A DNA stretch of 64,000 nt from Desertimonas sp963732335 (GCA_963732335.1 CAVSZO010000026.1:1-64000), one strand, 5' to 3'; positions 52,296-63,658 are shown, numbered from the stretch's first letter. Made by a program: numbers and translations. The notes: generated by a model from the letters alone, not told the origin.

Positions 52296-52993
52296 CGCAC
52301 CGACTCGGACAGGATCTTGCGCGCCGTCGCCAGATCGTGCATCGCCTTGGCCGCGTCGGCGCTGGCACCGCCGTGGTCGGGGTGCACCGAGCGCATCCGC
52401 AGACGGAACTGGGCGGCCAGCTGCCGGCGCGTCGGCGTCGGCGAGCCGACCGGGAAGCCGAGGACGTCCATCGCCCACGCCCGCGGGTCGGCGAGCGCCG
52501 ACAACGGGACGGCAGTCGTTCCGGCGAGGTGGGTGATCAGCGCCGGACCAACCGGCCCGCGCCAGCGCATCGCCTGGTGGAGCAGCGGGGCGATCACCCG
52601 TCGACTCTCCGGGGCCAGCCGCTCGACGGCGTAGATCGCACCGAGCAGCATCGACAGCGGCGAGCCCCTCGAGTCGAACTGGAAGCTCAGCTCGTCACCT
52701 TCACCGTGGAGTTGGTGCAGCGACCGGCCGAGCCCGTGGCGGTCGATCTGGAAGCGGTGGCGCAGGCGCGGCTGGACGATCCGTTCGCCCGCCTCGACCT
52801 GACCGATGAGCCGGTGGACGTCTGGGACGAGATCCTCGTCGACGTCGTCGATGTGGGCGGCGACGACGGCGCCGAGCAGCAGGCCGCCGAAGCCGGGCGC
52901 TGGATCGGCCGGGAGGACGAGGTGGCCGAGGGCGACGCGGCGCGTCGGCGCCAATGGGCGGGTGTGCCACACCTCCAGCTCGGCGAGGAGCAT
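52292..52993 (-). CDS. Protein with C-terminal J domain
   Basis: A 233-residue protein. The N-terminal ~170 residues are of unknown fold. The C-terminal ~60 hold a J domain with the HPD motif (RMRSVHPDHGGASADAAKA) that would stimulate an Hsp70 ATPase; helix II residues upstream (RRQLAAQFRLRMR) fit. J domains at the C terminus are less common than at the N terminus. It lies in an operon with the hydrolase and the acidic duplicated protein upstream. Confidence 0.78.
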   Translation of the reverse strand: MLLAELEVWHTRPLAPTRRVALGHLVLPADPAPGFGGLLLGAVVAAHIDDVDEDLVPDVHRLIGQVEAGERIVQPRLRHRFQIDRHGLGRSLHQLHGEGDELSFQFDSRGSPLSMLLGAIYAVERLAPESRRVIAPLLHQAMRWRGPVGPALITHLAGTTAVPLSALADPRAWAMDVLGFPVGSPTPTRRQLAAQFRLRMRSVHPDHGGASADAAKAMHDLATARKILSESVR

Positions 52994-53026
52994 CGTTTCC
53001 CGAGTTCGGCTCCGGCGGCGCCGACG

Positions 53027-53728
53027 TCAGACGTACGGGCGGACGAGCGAGCGGAGATGCTGGGCCGCGCCGATCACGTCCGACGGCACCGGCTCGGGGG
53101 CGTCCGTCGCCTCGGCGAGTCGACCGGAAGCCTCGACCACGCCGCGCCAGACGTTCTTGGCCAGGCCGTACGGAGGGTGCCCGGGATCGCACGCTGCCGC
53201 CAGGACGGCGACGTCCTCCCGTCCGACCCGGTCGTCGGCGTCCTTGGCCAGCCGATCGGCAGCTGCGAACAGGCGCGGCAACGCATCCTCAGGCGGCGCC
53301 GCGGCAGCGCCGGCGACGACGGTGCCGGCCTCGATGCCGTCGAGCAGCTCGTCGACGGTCGATTCGGTGTCGGCGGCGACGAAGATCGTCGTGCCCTCCC
53401 ATCGATGAGCAATACCCGACTCGACGAGCGACGCGGTCAACGTCTCCCGATCGTCGTCTGGCCACTCGTCGAGGCCGTACTCGACGGCAGGGTCGTCCTC
53501 GGCGAGGCTGATGGGAAACGGCCCGAGCTCCTCGTCGAGGCGAGCGAAGAGGGCGTCCGTGCGGGCCTCGAGCTCCTCGGGAACGACGAGTTCGTCGTCG
53601 GCCCACACATGGGCGATGTCCTCGTCGGCGAGGGCTGCCGACAGCTCGGCGCGCTGTTCGATGTCCCACGCCGACACGTCGTAGTGGACCTTGACGGCAT
53701 CCGGATCGTTGGGGTCCCAATCGAGCAC
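53027..53728 (-). CDS. Acidic protein with internally duplicated domain
   Basis: A 233-residue intact, very acidic protein. Two similar ~80-residue halves are visible: AALADEDIAHVWADDELVV with a following LEARTDALFARLD, and ASLVESGIAHRWEGTTIFVA with ADTESTVDELLDGI. The shared pattern is L...(D/G)IAH.W....(V/I).V..E....D.L. A helical C-terminal part follows (AKNVWRGVVEASGRLA). No family is recognised. It is the first gene of a three-gene run with the J-domain protein, 33 bases apart. Confidence 0.6.
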   Translation of the reverse strand: MLDWDPNDPDAVKVHYDVSAWDIEQRAELSAALADEDIAHVWADDELVVPEELEARTDALFARLDEELGPFPISLAEDDPAVEYGLDEWPDDDRETLTASLVESGIAHRWEGTTIFVAADTESTVDELLDGIEAGTVVAGAAAAPPEDALPRLFAAADRLAKDADDRVGREDVAVLAAACDPGHPPYGLAKNVWRGVVEASGRLAEATDAPEPVPSDVIGAAQHLRSLVRPYV

Positions 53729-53765
53729 GTCGGAGACGTTAACGGGACCTGTCTACGCTTTGGCC

Positions 53766-54755
53766 ATGACGACGCCGTCGACTCGTCCCGATCGCAACCT
53801 GGCAATGGAGCTCGTTCGAGTCACCGAGGCCGCCGCCCTGGCGGCCTCCCGATGGATCGGCCGCGGCGACAAGGACGGCGCGGACGGTGCGGCCGTTAAC
53901 GCCATGCGGACGGTGCTGTCGACGGTCACGATGGACGGCATCGTCGTCATCGGTGAAGGCGAGAAGGACGAAGCTCCGATGCTGTTCAACGGCGAGCGAG
54001 TCGGGGACGGCACGCCACCGCTCGTCGACGTCGCCGTCGACCCGATCGACGGCACTCGGCTCACCGCCGAAGGCCGGGCCAACGCCCTCTCGGTCATTGC
54101 GGTCAGCGAGCGCGGTTCGATGTTCGATCCCGGGCCCTCCTTCTACATGGAGAAGATCGCCGTCGGACCGAGCGCCGTCGGGGCGATCGACATCACCGCC
54201 ACGGCGACGCAGAACCTGCGCTGGATCGCCAAGTCGAAGGGTGAATCCGTCCGCGACCTGACGGTCGTGATCCTCGACCGGCCTCGTCACGCCGAGCTCG
54301 TCGACGAGGTGCGGGCATCCGGGGCGCGCATTCGCCTGATCACCGACGGCGACGTCTACGGCGCCGTTGCCACGGCATGGCCGCGAGCCGGCGTCGACGT
54401 CCTGCTCGGCATCGGTGGCACGCCGGAGGGTGTCGTCACCGCAGCCGCGCTGAAGGCGATGGGTGGTGAGATCCAGGGACGGCTGTGGTGCCAGAGCGAC
54501 GCCGAGCGGGCATCGCTGGCAGCGAGTGGCTACGACACTGAGACTGTGTTGACGATGGATGTCCTGGTGCGCAGCGACAACTGCTTCTTCGCCGCGACCG
54601 GGATCACCGACGGCCCGCTGCTCAACGGCGTACGAGTCGACGACCGCGGCGTGGTGACGCAGAGCCTCGTCATGCGCTCTCGATCGGGAACGGTGCGGAT
54701 GATCGACGCGCTGCATCGCATCGACAAGGTCAACGCCGTGCTCGACGCCAATTGA
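53766..54755 (+). CDS. glpX: Class II fructose-1,6-bisphosphatase
   Basis: Gluconeogenic enzyme, 329 residues and intact. It has GRGDKDGADGAAVNAMR, DGIVVIGEGEKDEAPML and the metal-binding VAVDPIDGTRLTAEG, plus GIGGTPEGVVTAAALKAMGG. ATG 53766 follows TACGCT (53754-53759) by six bases, fitting a leaderless start. It is the main FBPase form in Actinobacteria. Confidence 0.95.
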   Translation: MTTPSTRPDRNLAMELVRVTEAAALAASRWIGRGDKDGADGAAVNAMRTVLSTVTMDGIVVIGEGEKDEAPMLFNGERVGDGTPPLVDVAVDPIDGTRLTAEGRANALSVIAVSERGSMFDPGPSFYMEKIAVGPSAVGAIDITATATQNLRWIAKSKGESVRDLTVVILDRPRHAELVDEVRASGARIRLITDGDVYGAVATAWPRAGVDVLLGIGGTPEGVVTAAALKAMGGEIQGRLWCQSDAERASLAASGYDTETVLTMDVLVRSDNCFFAATGITDGPLLNGVRVDDRGVVTQSLVMRSRSGTVRMIDALHRIDKVNAVLDAN

Positions 54756-54776
54756 GCACCCCCGCCGTCTGGGCTG

Positions 54777-56162
54777 TCACCCATCGGTTCGGTCTGTGCG
54801 GCCGGCCCAGCTGAACACGGCCCACCCGGCGATGGCGGCGACGATCGACGCCGTGAGTGTCCCGAGCTTGGCGTCGTCCTGCAGGCTCACCTCATCGAAG
54901 GCCAGTCCGGTGACGAACAGGGAGACCGTGAAGCCGACTCCCGCCACTGCTCCAACGCCGACGACGTGCCCCCAGTGTGTGCCGGCGGGAAGCCGGCCGA
55001 GGCCGAGTCGAACGGCCAACCACGAGAACGCCGTGATGCCGATGAGCTTGCCGACGACGAGTCCGAGGAGAACCCCGACGAACACCGCCGACGGGCTCGT
55101 CAGCGCCCCGACGCGGATCTCGACGCCCGCGTTGGCGAGGGCGAACAGCGGCACGATGAGATAGCTGGTCCACGGGTGGAGGATGTCGATCAGCCGGTCA
55201 CAGGCGGAGATCGATCCGCGGATCGCCCACGCCGTGATCCGGACGTCTGCGGCATGGACGTCGGGGCGGTTGGCCAGCACATCCACGACATCGTCGGCCT
55301 CGAGGTCCGTCTGCCGGGGAGTGGCGGGCGTCAGCAGTCCCATGACGACACCGGCGATCGTGGCGTGAACACCGGACTCGTAGACCATCAACCACATCGC
55401 CAGTCCGAGCCCGAGGGGGATCAGCGGGTAGGAGACATCGAGGTTGTGCACGACGGCGACGAGGACGGCGACCCCCGCCGCGTACACGAGGAACTTCGAG
55501 TCGACATCCGACGAGTAGAACAATGCGATCACGACGATCGCCCCGATGTCGTCGACGATCGCAAGCGTGAGCAGCAGCACCTTGATCGGAGCCGGCACCC
55601 GCGCACCGAGGACGGCGACGATCCCGAGGGCGAAAGCGACATCCGTCGCCATCGGGATGCCCCAACCGTCGCGACCGGCGCTGCTCGCGTTGATGGCGAC
55701 GTAGATCAGGGCCGGAACCAGCATCCCGCCGACGGCCGCCATCGCCGGGAGGGCGACGGTCCGTGGGTCGCGCAGTTCGCCGTTGACCAACTCACGCTTG
55801 ATCTCCATCCCGACGACGAAGAAGAACAGGCCCATCAAGAGGTCGTTGACGAGGTGCCCGAGGTCCTCGGAGAACACATAGTCGCCGACCTCGACACGCA
55901 CGACGGTCGACCACAGCGACTCATAACTTCCCGGCCAGGCGTTCGCCCAGATCAGCGCCGCTGCGGCGGCGGCGACAAGGGCGACTCCACCAGCCGCCTC
56001 GATGTACAGAAAGCGACGCAGCGGCTGGGCGACGCGTGCCAAACGCCGATCGCTGTCGAGGAAACTGGGTGATGCGCTCGGAATCGGTCGGGCCTGCACG
56101 GCTGCACTCCGGGGTCGGTGAGATTGCCGCCGACCAGACTTCCCGGCACTCCGGGCCCACAC
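54777..56162 (-). CDS. nhaA: Na+/H+ antiporter NhaA
   Basis: An intact 461-residue antiporter of the inner membrane. It has IEAAGGVALVAAAAAALIWA, GLFFFVVGMEIKRELVNGEL, MATDVAFALGIVAVLG and the paired aspartates of the ion site in LAIVDDIGAIVVIALFY. The first ~20 residues are poorly conserved, so GTG 56099 (QARPIPSASPSFL) is an alternative start. It exchanges Na+ or Li+ for protons, fitting a saline habitat. Confidence 0.93.
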   Translation of the reverse strand: MWARSAGKSGRRQSHRPRSAAVQARPIPSASPSFLDSDRRLARVAQPLRRFLYIEAAGGVALVAAAAAALIWANAWPGSYESLWSTVVRVEVGDYVFSEDLGHLVNDLLMGLFFFVVGMEIKRELVNGELRDPRTVALPAMAAVGGMLVPALIYVAINASSAGRDGWGIPMATDVAFALGIVAVLGARVPAPIKVLLLTLAIVDDIGAIVVIALFYSSDVDSKFLVYAAGVAVLVAVVHNLDVSYPLIPLGLGLAMWLMVYESGVHATIAGVVMGLLTPATPRQTDLEADDVVDVLANRPDVHAADVRITAWAIRGSISACDRLIDILHPWTSYLIVPLFALANAGVEIRVGALTSPSAVFVGVLLGLVVGKLIGITAFSWLAVRLGLGRLPAGTHWGHVVGVGAVAGVGFTVSLFVTGLAFDEVSLQDDAKLGTLTASIVAAIAGWAVFSWAGRTDRTDG

Positions 56163-56222
56163 TAGCCCGCCGCGTGAGCGGCGGAGCTAGCGAGCGCTAC
56201 CTGCTCACACAAGCCACGAAGA

Positions 56223-57891
56223 TCACCCGACGATCAACTCGGTAGCGAAAGACCAGGGCACGGTCGGCAATGTGGGTTCCGGCGTCGTCACGACCGGCAC
56301 GGCTGCCGGAAGCGTGGTCGACGACAGCACGTCGTGGACGCCGTCACCGCGGCACCGTCGCGGGGGACGCCGTCACCGGCGGCACCGTCGTCGGGGGACG
56401 CCGTCACCGGCGGCACCGTGACGGCAGGCACCGTGAGCGGCGGCAACGTCACCGCAGGCGGCGCCGTCGTCGGCACGGTCCCCGGAGACTCCGTCGACGG
56501 AGGCGCGGTCACGGGCGGAACAGTCACCGGCGGCAACGTCACCGCAGGCACCGTCGGAACCGTGACGGCCGGCGTCGTCACCGGCGGCAACGTCACCGCA
56601 GGCACCGATCGGAACCGTGACGACCGGCGTTGTCACCGGCGGCAACGTCACCGCAGGCACCGTCGGAACCGTGACGGCCGGCGTTGTCACCGGCGGCAAC
56701 GTCACCGCAGGCACGATCGGAACCGTGACGGCCGGCGTTGTCACCGGCGGCAACGTCACCGCAGGCACCGTCGGAACCGTGACGGCCGGCGTTGTCACCG
56801 GCGGCAACGTCACGCTCGGGATCGCAACTGGCGGCACCGAGTTCGGCGGCAACGTGACAGGCGGCAGACCATCGATCACATCATCGACAACCGGCGCGAC
56901 AACCTCATCGACGACCGGGCCGACCACTTCGTCGACAACCGGCACGACCACGTCATCAACAACCGGCACCACCACGTCATCGACAACCGGCACCACCACG
57001 TCATCGACAACCGGCACCACCACGTCATCGACAACCGGCACCACCACGTCATCGACAACCGGCACCACCACGTCATCGACAACCGGCACGACCACGTCAT
57101 CGACAACCGGCACCACCACGTCATCAACAACCGGCACGACCACCCCATCGATCACCGGGCACAACCACGTCATCGACAACCGGCACCGACCACGTCATCG
57201 ACAACCGGCACCACCACGTCATCAACAACCGGCACCACCACGTCATCGACCACCGGAACGACCACCCCATCGACAACCGGCCGACCACCTCATCGACAAC
57301 CGGCACGACCACTCATCGACACCGGCACGACCACTCATCGACAACCGGCACGACCACGTCATCAACGACGACCACTCATCGACACCGGCACCACCACCTC
57401 ATCGACAACCGGCACCACCACGTCATCAACAACCGGCACCACCACCTCATCGACGACCGGCACGACCACTCATCAACATCGCCACGATCACCGGAACAAC
57501 CACCTCATCGACAACCGGCACCACCACGTCATCGACCACCGGGACAACCACCTCATCGATCACCGGCCGACCACCTCATCGATCACCGGATCAACGACGT
57601 CCTCGATCACCGGATCGACAAGCGACTCGACGTCGTCTGACGTGGGTCCGCCGACCGGCAAGGTGACCGACCTCGACTCGTCCGGCGCCCGGTGACGAGC
57701 TAGGAGGCTCTGACACCACCGCAGATGCAGTCGTGCTGGTCGGCCCGGACAAGCCCGGCGCTCGCCCGACCGCTGGCAATGCCGGCGGGCGGTAGCGGTC
57801 GAGGGGCGACGATCGGCTCTTGCTCTGCGTCGGCTTCGAGGGGTGCGGCGACCACGGTCCTGACGTCCTCATCCTCCGGCGTCACCGCCAC
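56223..57891 (-). CDS. Repeat-built Val/Thr/Pro/Asp-rich region, probable extracytoplasmic part of the upstream sigma/anti-sigma protein
   Basis: Read on the minus strand, a Ser/Thr/Pro linker (SGPTSTTASAVVSEPPSS) leads to ~30 octapeptides of type VVDDVVVP, then an 18-residue repeat VTLPPVTTPAVTVPTVPA, then a unique tail ending PTLPTVPWSFATELIVG. Several frame changes occur, one of them a single extra base near 56608 that offsets the 54-base period. It starts inside the end of the ECF/zinc-finger gene and has no signal peptide of its own, so I infer it is the continuation of that protein, broken by errors near 57870 and 57720. A separate gene from GTG 57891 is the alternative. Confidence 0.5.
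56439..56853. repeat. 54-base tandem repeat (18-residue unit)
   Basis: GGCGGCAACGTCACCGCA begins at 56529, 56583, 56638, 56692, 56746 and 56800, a period of 54 with one 55-base step, plus a degenerate copy at 56439. On the minus strand each unit encodes VTLPPVTTPAVTVPTVPA. Confidence 0.9.
56870..57620. repeat. 24-base tandem repeat (octapeptide unit)
   Basis: The unit GGCACCACCACGTCATCGAC+AACC repeats at exactly 24 bases from 56941 to about 57130, then continues with irregular spacing; about 30 units in all. Minus-strand translation gives VVDDVVVP; plus-strand translation gives SSTTGTTT. The irregular steps after 57160 probably include indel errors. Confidence 0.9.
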
Positions 57892-58793
57892 CGAATCCGC
57901 CCGTCAGGTTGAAGAAGAGTGGGGCCGTGATGAGAAGTGCGGTCGCGCCTTTGAGGAACAGCCCGGAGGTGAACAGTCCGGAGCTGAACAGGCCCGACAC
58001 CGTGCCGAGCGTCGTGCCCACGGTCCACGGTGCGGCGAGCACCGGCGTGGCCGGGGGCAGGAGCTTCCGCAGGCTGGAGTTGACGTCGCGGAGTTCGTTC
58101 ACTGCCTGTTGGCAATGCGGGCACTCGACGAGATGCCGCTCCACGTCGTCACGCTGCGTGTCAGTGAGCTGAGCGCGAACATAGGCCGCCAAGCGTGGTG
58201 CGTACCGCTCACAGGCCTCGTCCGGCGCGGAATCGATGTGCTCGGCAAGGTAGGCCGTGGCGAACGCCTCACGCGCTCGACGAGTGAGCGCGGCCGTGGC
58301 GTTCGGCGCCAGGTGCAGGTGGGCGGCGACCTCTGCAGCCGATCGTTGCTCGACCTCGGTGAGCCACAGCGTCTGCTGCCACCGCGGGCTGAGCGATGCG
58401 AACGCCCTCGCCACCGTGTCGGCCTCGACGTAGCGTTCGGGATCCTCGAACAGCCGGCGAGTCGCCGACGCCGGCACGCAGGCCACGGTCGCCGGCGTTG
58501 TTGATCCGCTGCCAACGCGAGCGGCAGCCGTTGCGAACAGCGGCCAAGAGATAACTGCGGAAGTTGTCCCGCGGCCCGTTCCCGTTGCGGATCGCCTCGA
58601 GCACCCCCGCAAACGCGTCGGCTACGACGTCGTCGACCTCCGAGCGCGAGCGGAGCATCCACTGGGCAGTGGACTCGGCAGCCCGACGATGCCGCCGGTA
58701 CAACTCGCCGAACGCGTGTCGATCCCCGCTGCGGGCTCGTTCGATCAGGCGATCATCGGAGGCGCCCGTGAGTCGATGTCGGGTTCGCCTCAC
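57869..58793 (-). CDS. ECF sigma factor fused to zinc-finger anti-sigma domain and membrane helix, one frameshift
   Basis: About 308 residues. Sigma region 2 (LIERARSGDRHAFGELYRRH, VDDVVADAFAGVLEAI) is followed, after a frame change near 58495, by region 4 (FASLSPRWQQTLWLTEVEQ, SAAEVAAHLHLAPNATAAL). Then comes a zf-HC2 anti-sigma module with H-x3-C-x2-C (VERHLVECPHCQQAVNEL) and one membrane helix (FLKGATALLITAPLFF). A sigma factor tied to its own inhibitor and the membrane would be silent until released, probably by proteolysis. GTG 58793 follows TAAAGA (58800-58805, complement) by six bases. It probably continues into the repeat region downstream. Confidence 0.82.
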
Positions 58794-58840
58794 GACAATT
58801 CTTTACCACGCCGGTCGTCCGGCGAGACAAGGACAGGCAC

Positions 58841-58873
58841 GGCACGGCACCGGGAAGACCCCGGTGCCGTGCC
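58841..58873. terminator. Perfect 14-bp hairpin, likely atp operon terminator
   Basis: GGCACGGCACCGGG (58841-58854) is exactly inverted at 58860-58873 with a five-base loop. It is downstream of atpC and 47 bases upstream of the sigma-factor start. No T-tract follows. Confidence 0.65.
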
Positions 58874-59128
58874 GCTCCCGCCGGAATTTGTGTTCCGTGG
58901 TGCACCCGGGACCGTGGGGAGAGGCGCGGTCCCAGGCGCTCGCCAGTTGGCGACCACTACGTCGTGTTGCGTTTCAGCCCTCATCGACGTTCTCTCCCAA
59001 TGTCGAGTCGGTGACCTACAGAAGTGGTGACGCCCGCCGCGATGACGCGCCCTGCCAAGAAATCTGAGAATCCGACCACTTCGGCGCGCGCCGGGACGAC
59101 AGACGTGCTGTCGGAATCCAGGAGCGGG
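58874..59128. other. Intergenic, nothing recognised
   Basis: Between the hairpin and the atpC stop there are about 255 bases without a supported gene, RNA or repeat on either strand. Together with 58794-58840 this makes a 335-base gap between the sigma gene and atpC. Confidence 0.5.
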
Positions 59129-59370
59129 TCAGGTGGCGAGGATCGTGACGCTGTTGCCGGAGACCTCGACGAAGCCGCCGGTGAGGTCGAAGCGCTGGAT
59201 CGAGCCGTCGGCGAGGTAGACGCGGGTCTCGGCAGGCACGAGCGTGCCGAGGAACGGCGCGTGGTCGTTGAGGAAGGCGACGTCGCCCTCGGTCGTGCGG
59301 GTGACGACCTGCGTCGACTCACCCTCGAACAGCACCTCCTCGGGCGACACCACTGACGTTCAGACCCGCA

Positions 59371-59371
<1 letters not shown>
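59129..59371 (-). CDS. atpC: ATP synthase epsilon subunit, short form, frameshifted start
   Basis: F1 epsilon subunit of about 80 residues. It has VVSPEEVLFEGESTQVV-like opening, FLNDHAPFLGTLVPAETRVY and GGFVEVSGNSVTILAT, i.e. only the beta-sandwich domain; the usual C-terminal two-helix domain is absent. ATG 59371 overlaps the atpD stop (TGATG); one or two extra bases separate it from the open frame at GTG 59353. The short form is seen in some actinobacteria and phototrophs. Confidence 0.88.
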
Positions 59372-60830
<1,459 letters not shown>

Positions 60831-60864
60831 GAGTGATGTCTCCTGTGCTGGTCGATCGAGGGGT

Positions 60865-61841
60865 TCAGTTGCGCTTGGCGTCCTGGAGGTCGGACTCGAG
60901 GCTCGAGCTCGACGAGAATCCGGGGGGTCAGCACGTCGCCGTCGCCGGCCAGCGCCTCGGCGCCGCCGACGATCTCCATGATCTCCGTCGTGATCGAGTC
61001 CTGGCGGGCCCGGTTCATGATCCGGCTGAGCGACTTGATCAGTTCTTCGGCGTTGTCGGTGGCCGACTTCATCGCCCGCTGACGGAAGGCGTGCTCGGAG
61101 GCCGCGGCGTTGAGCAGGGCGGCGTACACGCGGGCCTCGACGTAGCTGGGCAGCAAGGCATCGAGGATCGTGCCGGGATCGGGCTCGTACTCGTAGTCGC
61201 CCGTCGGCGCCTCGGCGGGGCCGGCCTGCCGTCGCCGCCGGCGGCCGTCTCCACGGACAGCGGGACGAGCGGGCGCAGGACGACCTCCTGGTTGCCCACG
61301 GAGATGAACCGGGTGTAGACGAGCTCGACCTTGTCGACCGCGCCGCTCGTGAACAGCTCGATCACGTGGTCGGCGATGCGCTTGGCGTCCTCCAGCTTGG
61401 GCGTGTCAGAGAACCCGCTGAACGACTCGCCGAGGTGGTAACCGCGGAAGTGGAAGTAGCCGGCTGGCTTGCGACCGACGGGGACGATGAGGTACTGCTT
61501 CCCGGCGAGCACGTCGGCCTTGACCTCGCCTTCGGTGGCCCGCTGCACCCCGGCGTTGTAGCCACCGCAGAGGCCGCGGTCGGCGGCCACCGCCACGTAG
61601 CACGTCGTGCCGATGGTGTCGCGCCCGGCGAGCAGCGGAGCTGTCGAGCCCGGCGCCACCGGCAGCGAGGTCGCGCGACGACCTCGGTGATCTTCTCCGA
61701 GTAGGGCACGGCGGCAGCGACACGCTGTTGCGCTTTGACGATCCGCGACGCGGCGATCAGCTCCATCGCCCGCGTGATCTTCTTCGTTGCCTGGATGCTG
61801 CGGATGCGTCCCCGCAGGATCCGTTCCTGCCCTCCGGCCAT
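60865..61841 (-). CDS. atpG: ATP synthase gamma subunit, frameshifted
   Basis: Rotor shaft of F1, about 325 residues. The N-terminal helix (GGQERILRGRIRSIQATKKI, ITRAMELIAASRIVKAQQRV) and C-terminal helix (AFRQRAMKSATDNAEELIKS, LSRIMNRARQDSITTEI) are intact; the middle has DRGLCGGYNAGVQRAT. Breaks near 61675, 61220 and 60905. The gene ends ESDLQDAKRN. Its start abuts a dispersed repeat element lying between atpA and atpG. Confidence 0.92.
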
Positions 61842-61845
61842 TATT

Positions 61846-61984
61846 GCGTTCCCCGGCCACGCAGGCCGCGCGCCGGCCCTCGCTCGCTCCGGCGCTACCC
61901 TCGCGCTCGGACGTCGCTGCGCTCGTGATCCGACGCGTTCGTCCCCGGCCACGCAGGCCAGCGCGCCGGCTCCCTCGCTGGCGC
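61846..61984. repeat. Two dispersed family B repeat copies between atpA and atpG
   Basis: GCGTTCCCCGGCCACGCAGG at 61846 and CCCCGGCCACGCAGGCC near 61940 are the reverse of the element at 17613-17691, with 23 of 24 matching positions for the first. Alternating CGCTCG/CGAGCG tracts between them can fold into hairpins. The atpA 3' end cannot be placed cleanly because of this element. Confidence 0.65.
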
Positions 61985-63624
61985 TCACGGTCGCCTCCGC
62001 GAACAGGACTGCGTCGTCTCACGAACGTTCTCATCTCCGTCGCCAATGTCTTGGCTGACTCGGCCTCGCCGACCTCGTCGGCTTCGGCGATCGTCGGGTC
62101 GACGGCACGGTCGTCGGCACTGCCCGGCAGGAACTGGCCCTTGAACTCCTCGACGACGTCGCCGAGGCCCTCGGGCACGCCTGACGTGCGGATCTCCTCG
62201 AGCATCGCGCTGTGACTGGAGCGGACGTGCTGCACGAGCTCGGCTTCGAAGCGCTTGACGTCGGTGACTGGGACATCGTCCAGATAGCCGCGGGTGCCGG
62301 CGAAGATGACGACCACCTGCTCCTCGACCGGCATCGGCGAGTTGAGCGGCTGCTTGAGCAGCTCGACGAGGCGGTAGCCACGCTCGAGCTGTGCCTTCGA
62401 CACGGCGTCGAGCTCGGACCCGAACGTGGCGAACGCCTCGAGCTCGCGGAACTGGGCGAGATCGAGCTTGAGCGTGCCGGCGACTGCCTTCATCGACTTG
62501 ATCTGGGCGGCACCGCCGACCCGCGACACCGAGTTGCCCACGTCGACGGCGGGGCGGACGCCCGACTTGAACAGGTTCTCCTGCACGTACACCTGGCCGT
62601 CGGTGATCGAGATGACGTTCGTCGGGATGTACGCCGAGATGTCGCCGGCCTTCGTCTCGATGATCGGCAGGGCGGTGAGCGAGCCGGCGCCGTTCTCGTC
62701 GGACAGCTTGGCGGCTCGCTCGAGCAGGCGGCTGTGCAGGTAGAAGACGTCGCCCGGGTACGCCTCGCGGCCAGGCGGGCGGCGCAGCAGCAATGACACC
62801 TGGCGATACGCCTCGGCCTGCTTCGACAGGTCGTCGTAGACGACGAGGGCGTGCTCGCCGTTCTCCATCCAGTGCTGGCCCATGGCGCAGCCGGCGTAGG
62901 GAGCGAGGTACTTGAACGGCGCCGGGTCGGCGGCCGGCGCCGTGACCACCACGGTGTACTCCATCGCCCCGTGCTGACGCAGCGTCTCGACGGTCTGCGC
63001 CACGGTCGAACCCTTCTGCCCGATGGCCACGTAGATGCACTTCACACCCTGGCCACGCTGGTTGAGGATCGTGTCGATGGCGATCGTCGTCTTGCCCGTC
63101 TTGCGGTCGCCGATGATCAGCTCACGCTGACCGCGGCCGATCGGCGTCATCGCGTCGATCGACTTGATGCCCGTCTGCAACGGCTCGTGGACCGGCCTGC
63201 GGCCGGTGATCCCGGGCGCCTGGATCTCCATCCGCCGCTCCTCGACGCCGACCAGCTCGCCATGACCGTCGACCGGCTCGCCGAGGGCGTTGACGACACG
63301 ACCGAGGACGCCGTCACCGACCGGCACCGACAGGATGCGTCCGGTCGCCTTGACGGTCTGGCCCTCCTCGATCTCGTCGACGTCGCCGAGCACGACGGCG
63401 CCGATCGAGAACTCCTCGAGGTTGAGGGCGAGGCCGACGATGCCGTTCTCGAACTCGAGCAACTCGTTCACTCCGGCATCCGGGAGGCCGGACACTCGGG
63501 CGATGCCGTCGCCGACCTCGGAGACTCGCCCGACCGTGCGAGCCTCGAGGGACGGCGTGAAGTCATCGAGGTTGGACTTGAGGGCCGCCGCGATGTCGGC
63601 GGCGGAGAGGGTGAGTTCAGCCAT
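61985..63624 (-). CDS. atpA: ATP synthase alpha subunit, 3' end uncertain
   Basis: Non-catalytic F1 subunit, about 546 residues. It has IVGLALNLEEFSIGAVVLGD, the P loop LIIGDRKTGKTTIAIDTILN, GQKGSTVAQTVETL and SLLLRRPPGREAYPGDVFYL. The C-terminal part (GQFLPGSADDRAVDPTIAEA) continues without an in-frame stop into the repeat element; a stop at 61985 in the neighbouring frame is the likely end. ATG 63624 begins AELTLSAADIAAAL. No breaks are seen upstream of 62040. Confidence 0.94.
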
Positions 63625-63658
63625 GTCGGTTGCGGTCCTTTGCGATGCGGGCGCCGGG

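Noticed and set aside
56870..57620. CRISPR array
   Set aside because: The 24-base units are contiguous, with no unique spacers, and keep a coding frame; there are no cas genes.
56617..57666. Plus-strand Ser/Thr/Gly-rich surface protein as the main call
   Set aside because: The frame is open but has no signal peptide, and its start lies inside the array; the minus-strand reading has a membrane helix upstream and a unique C-terminal tail. Kept as an alternative in findings.
61069..63624. Fused AtpA-AtpG protein
   Set aside because: The open frame runs through the repeat element in a non-coding-looking stretch, and AtpG has its own ATG at 61841; the missing stop is explained by an indel.
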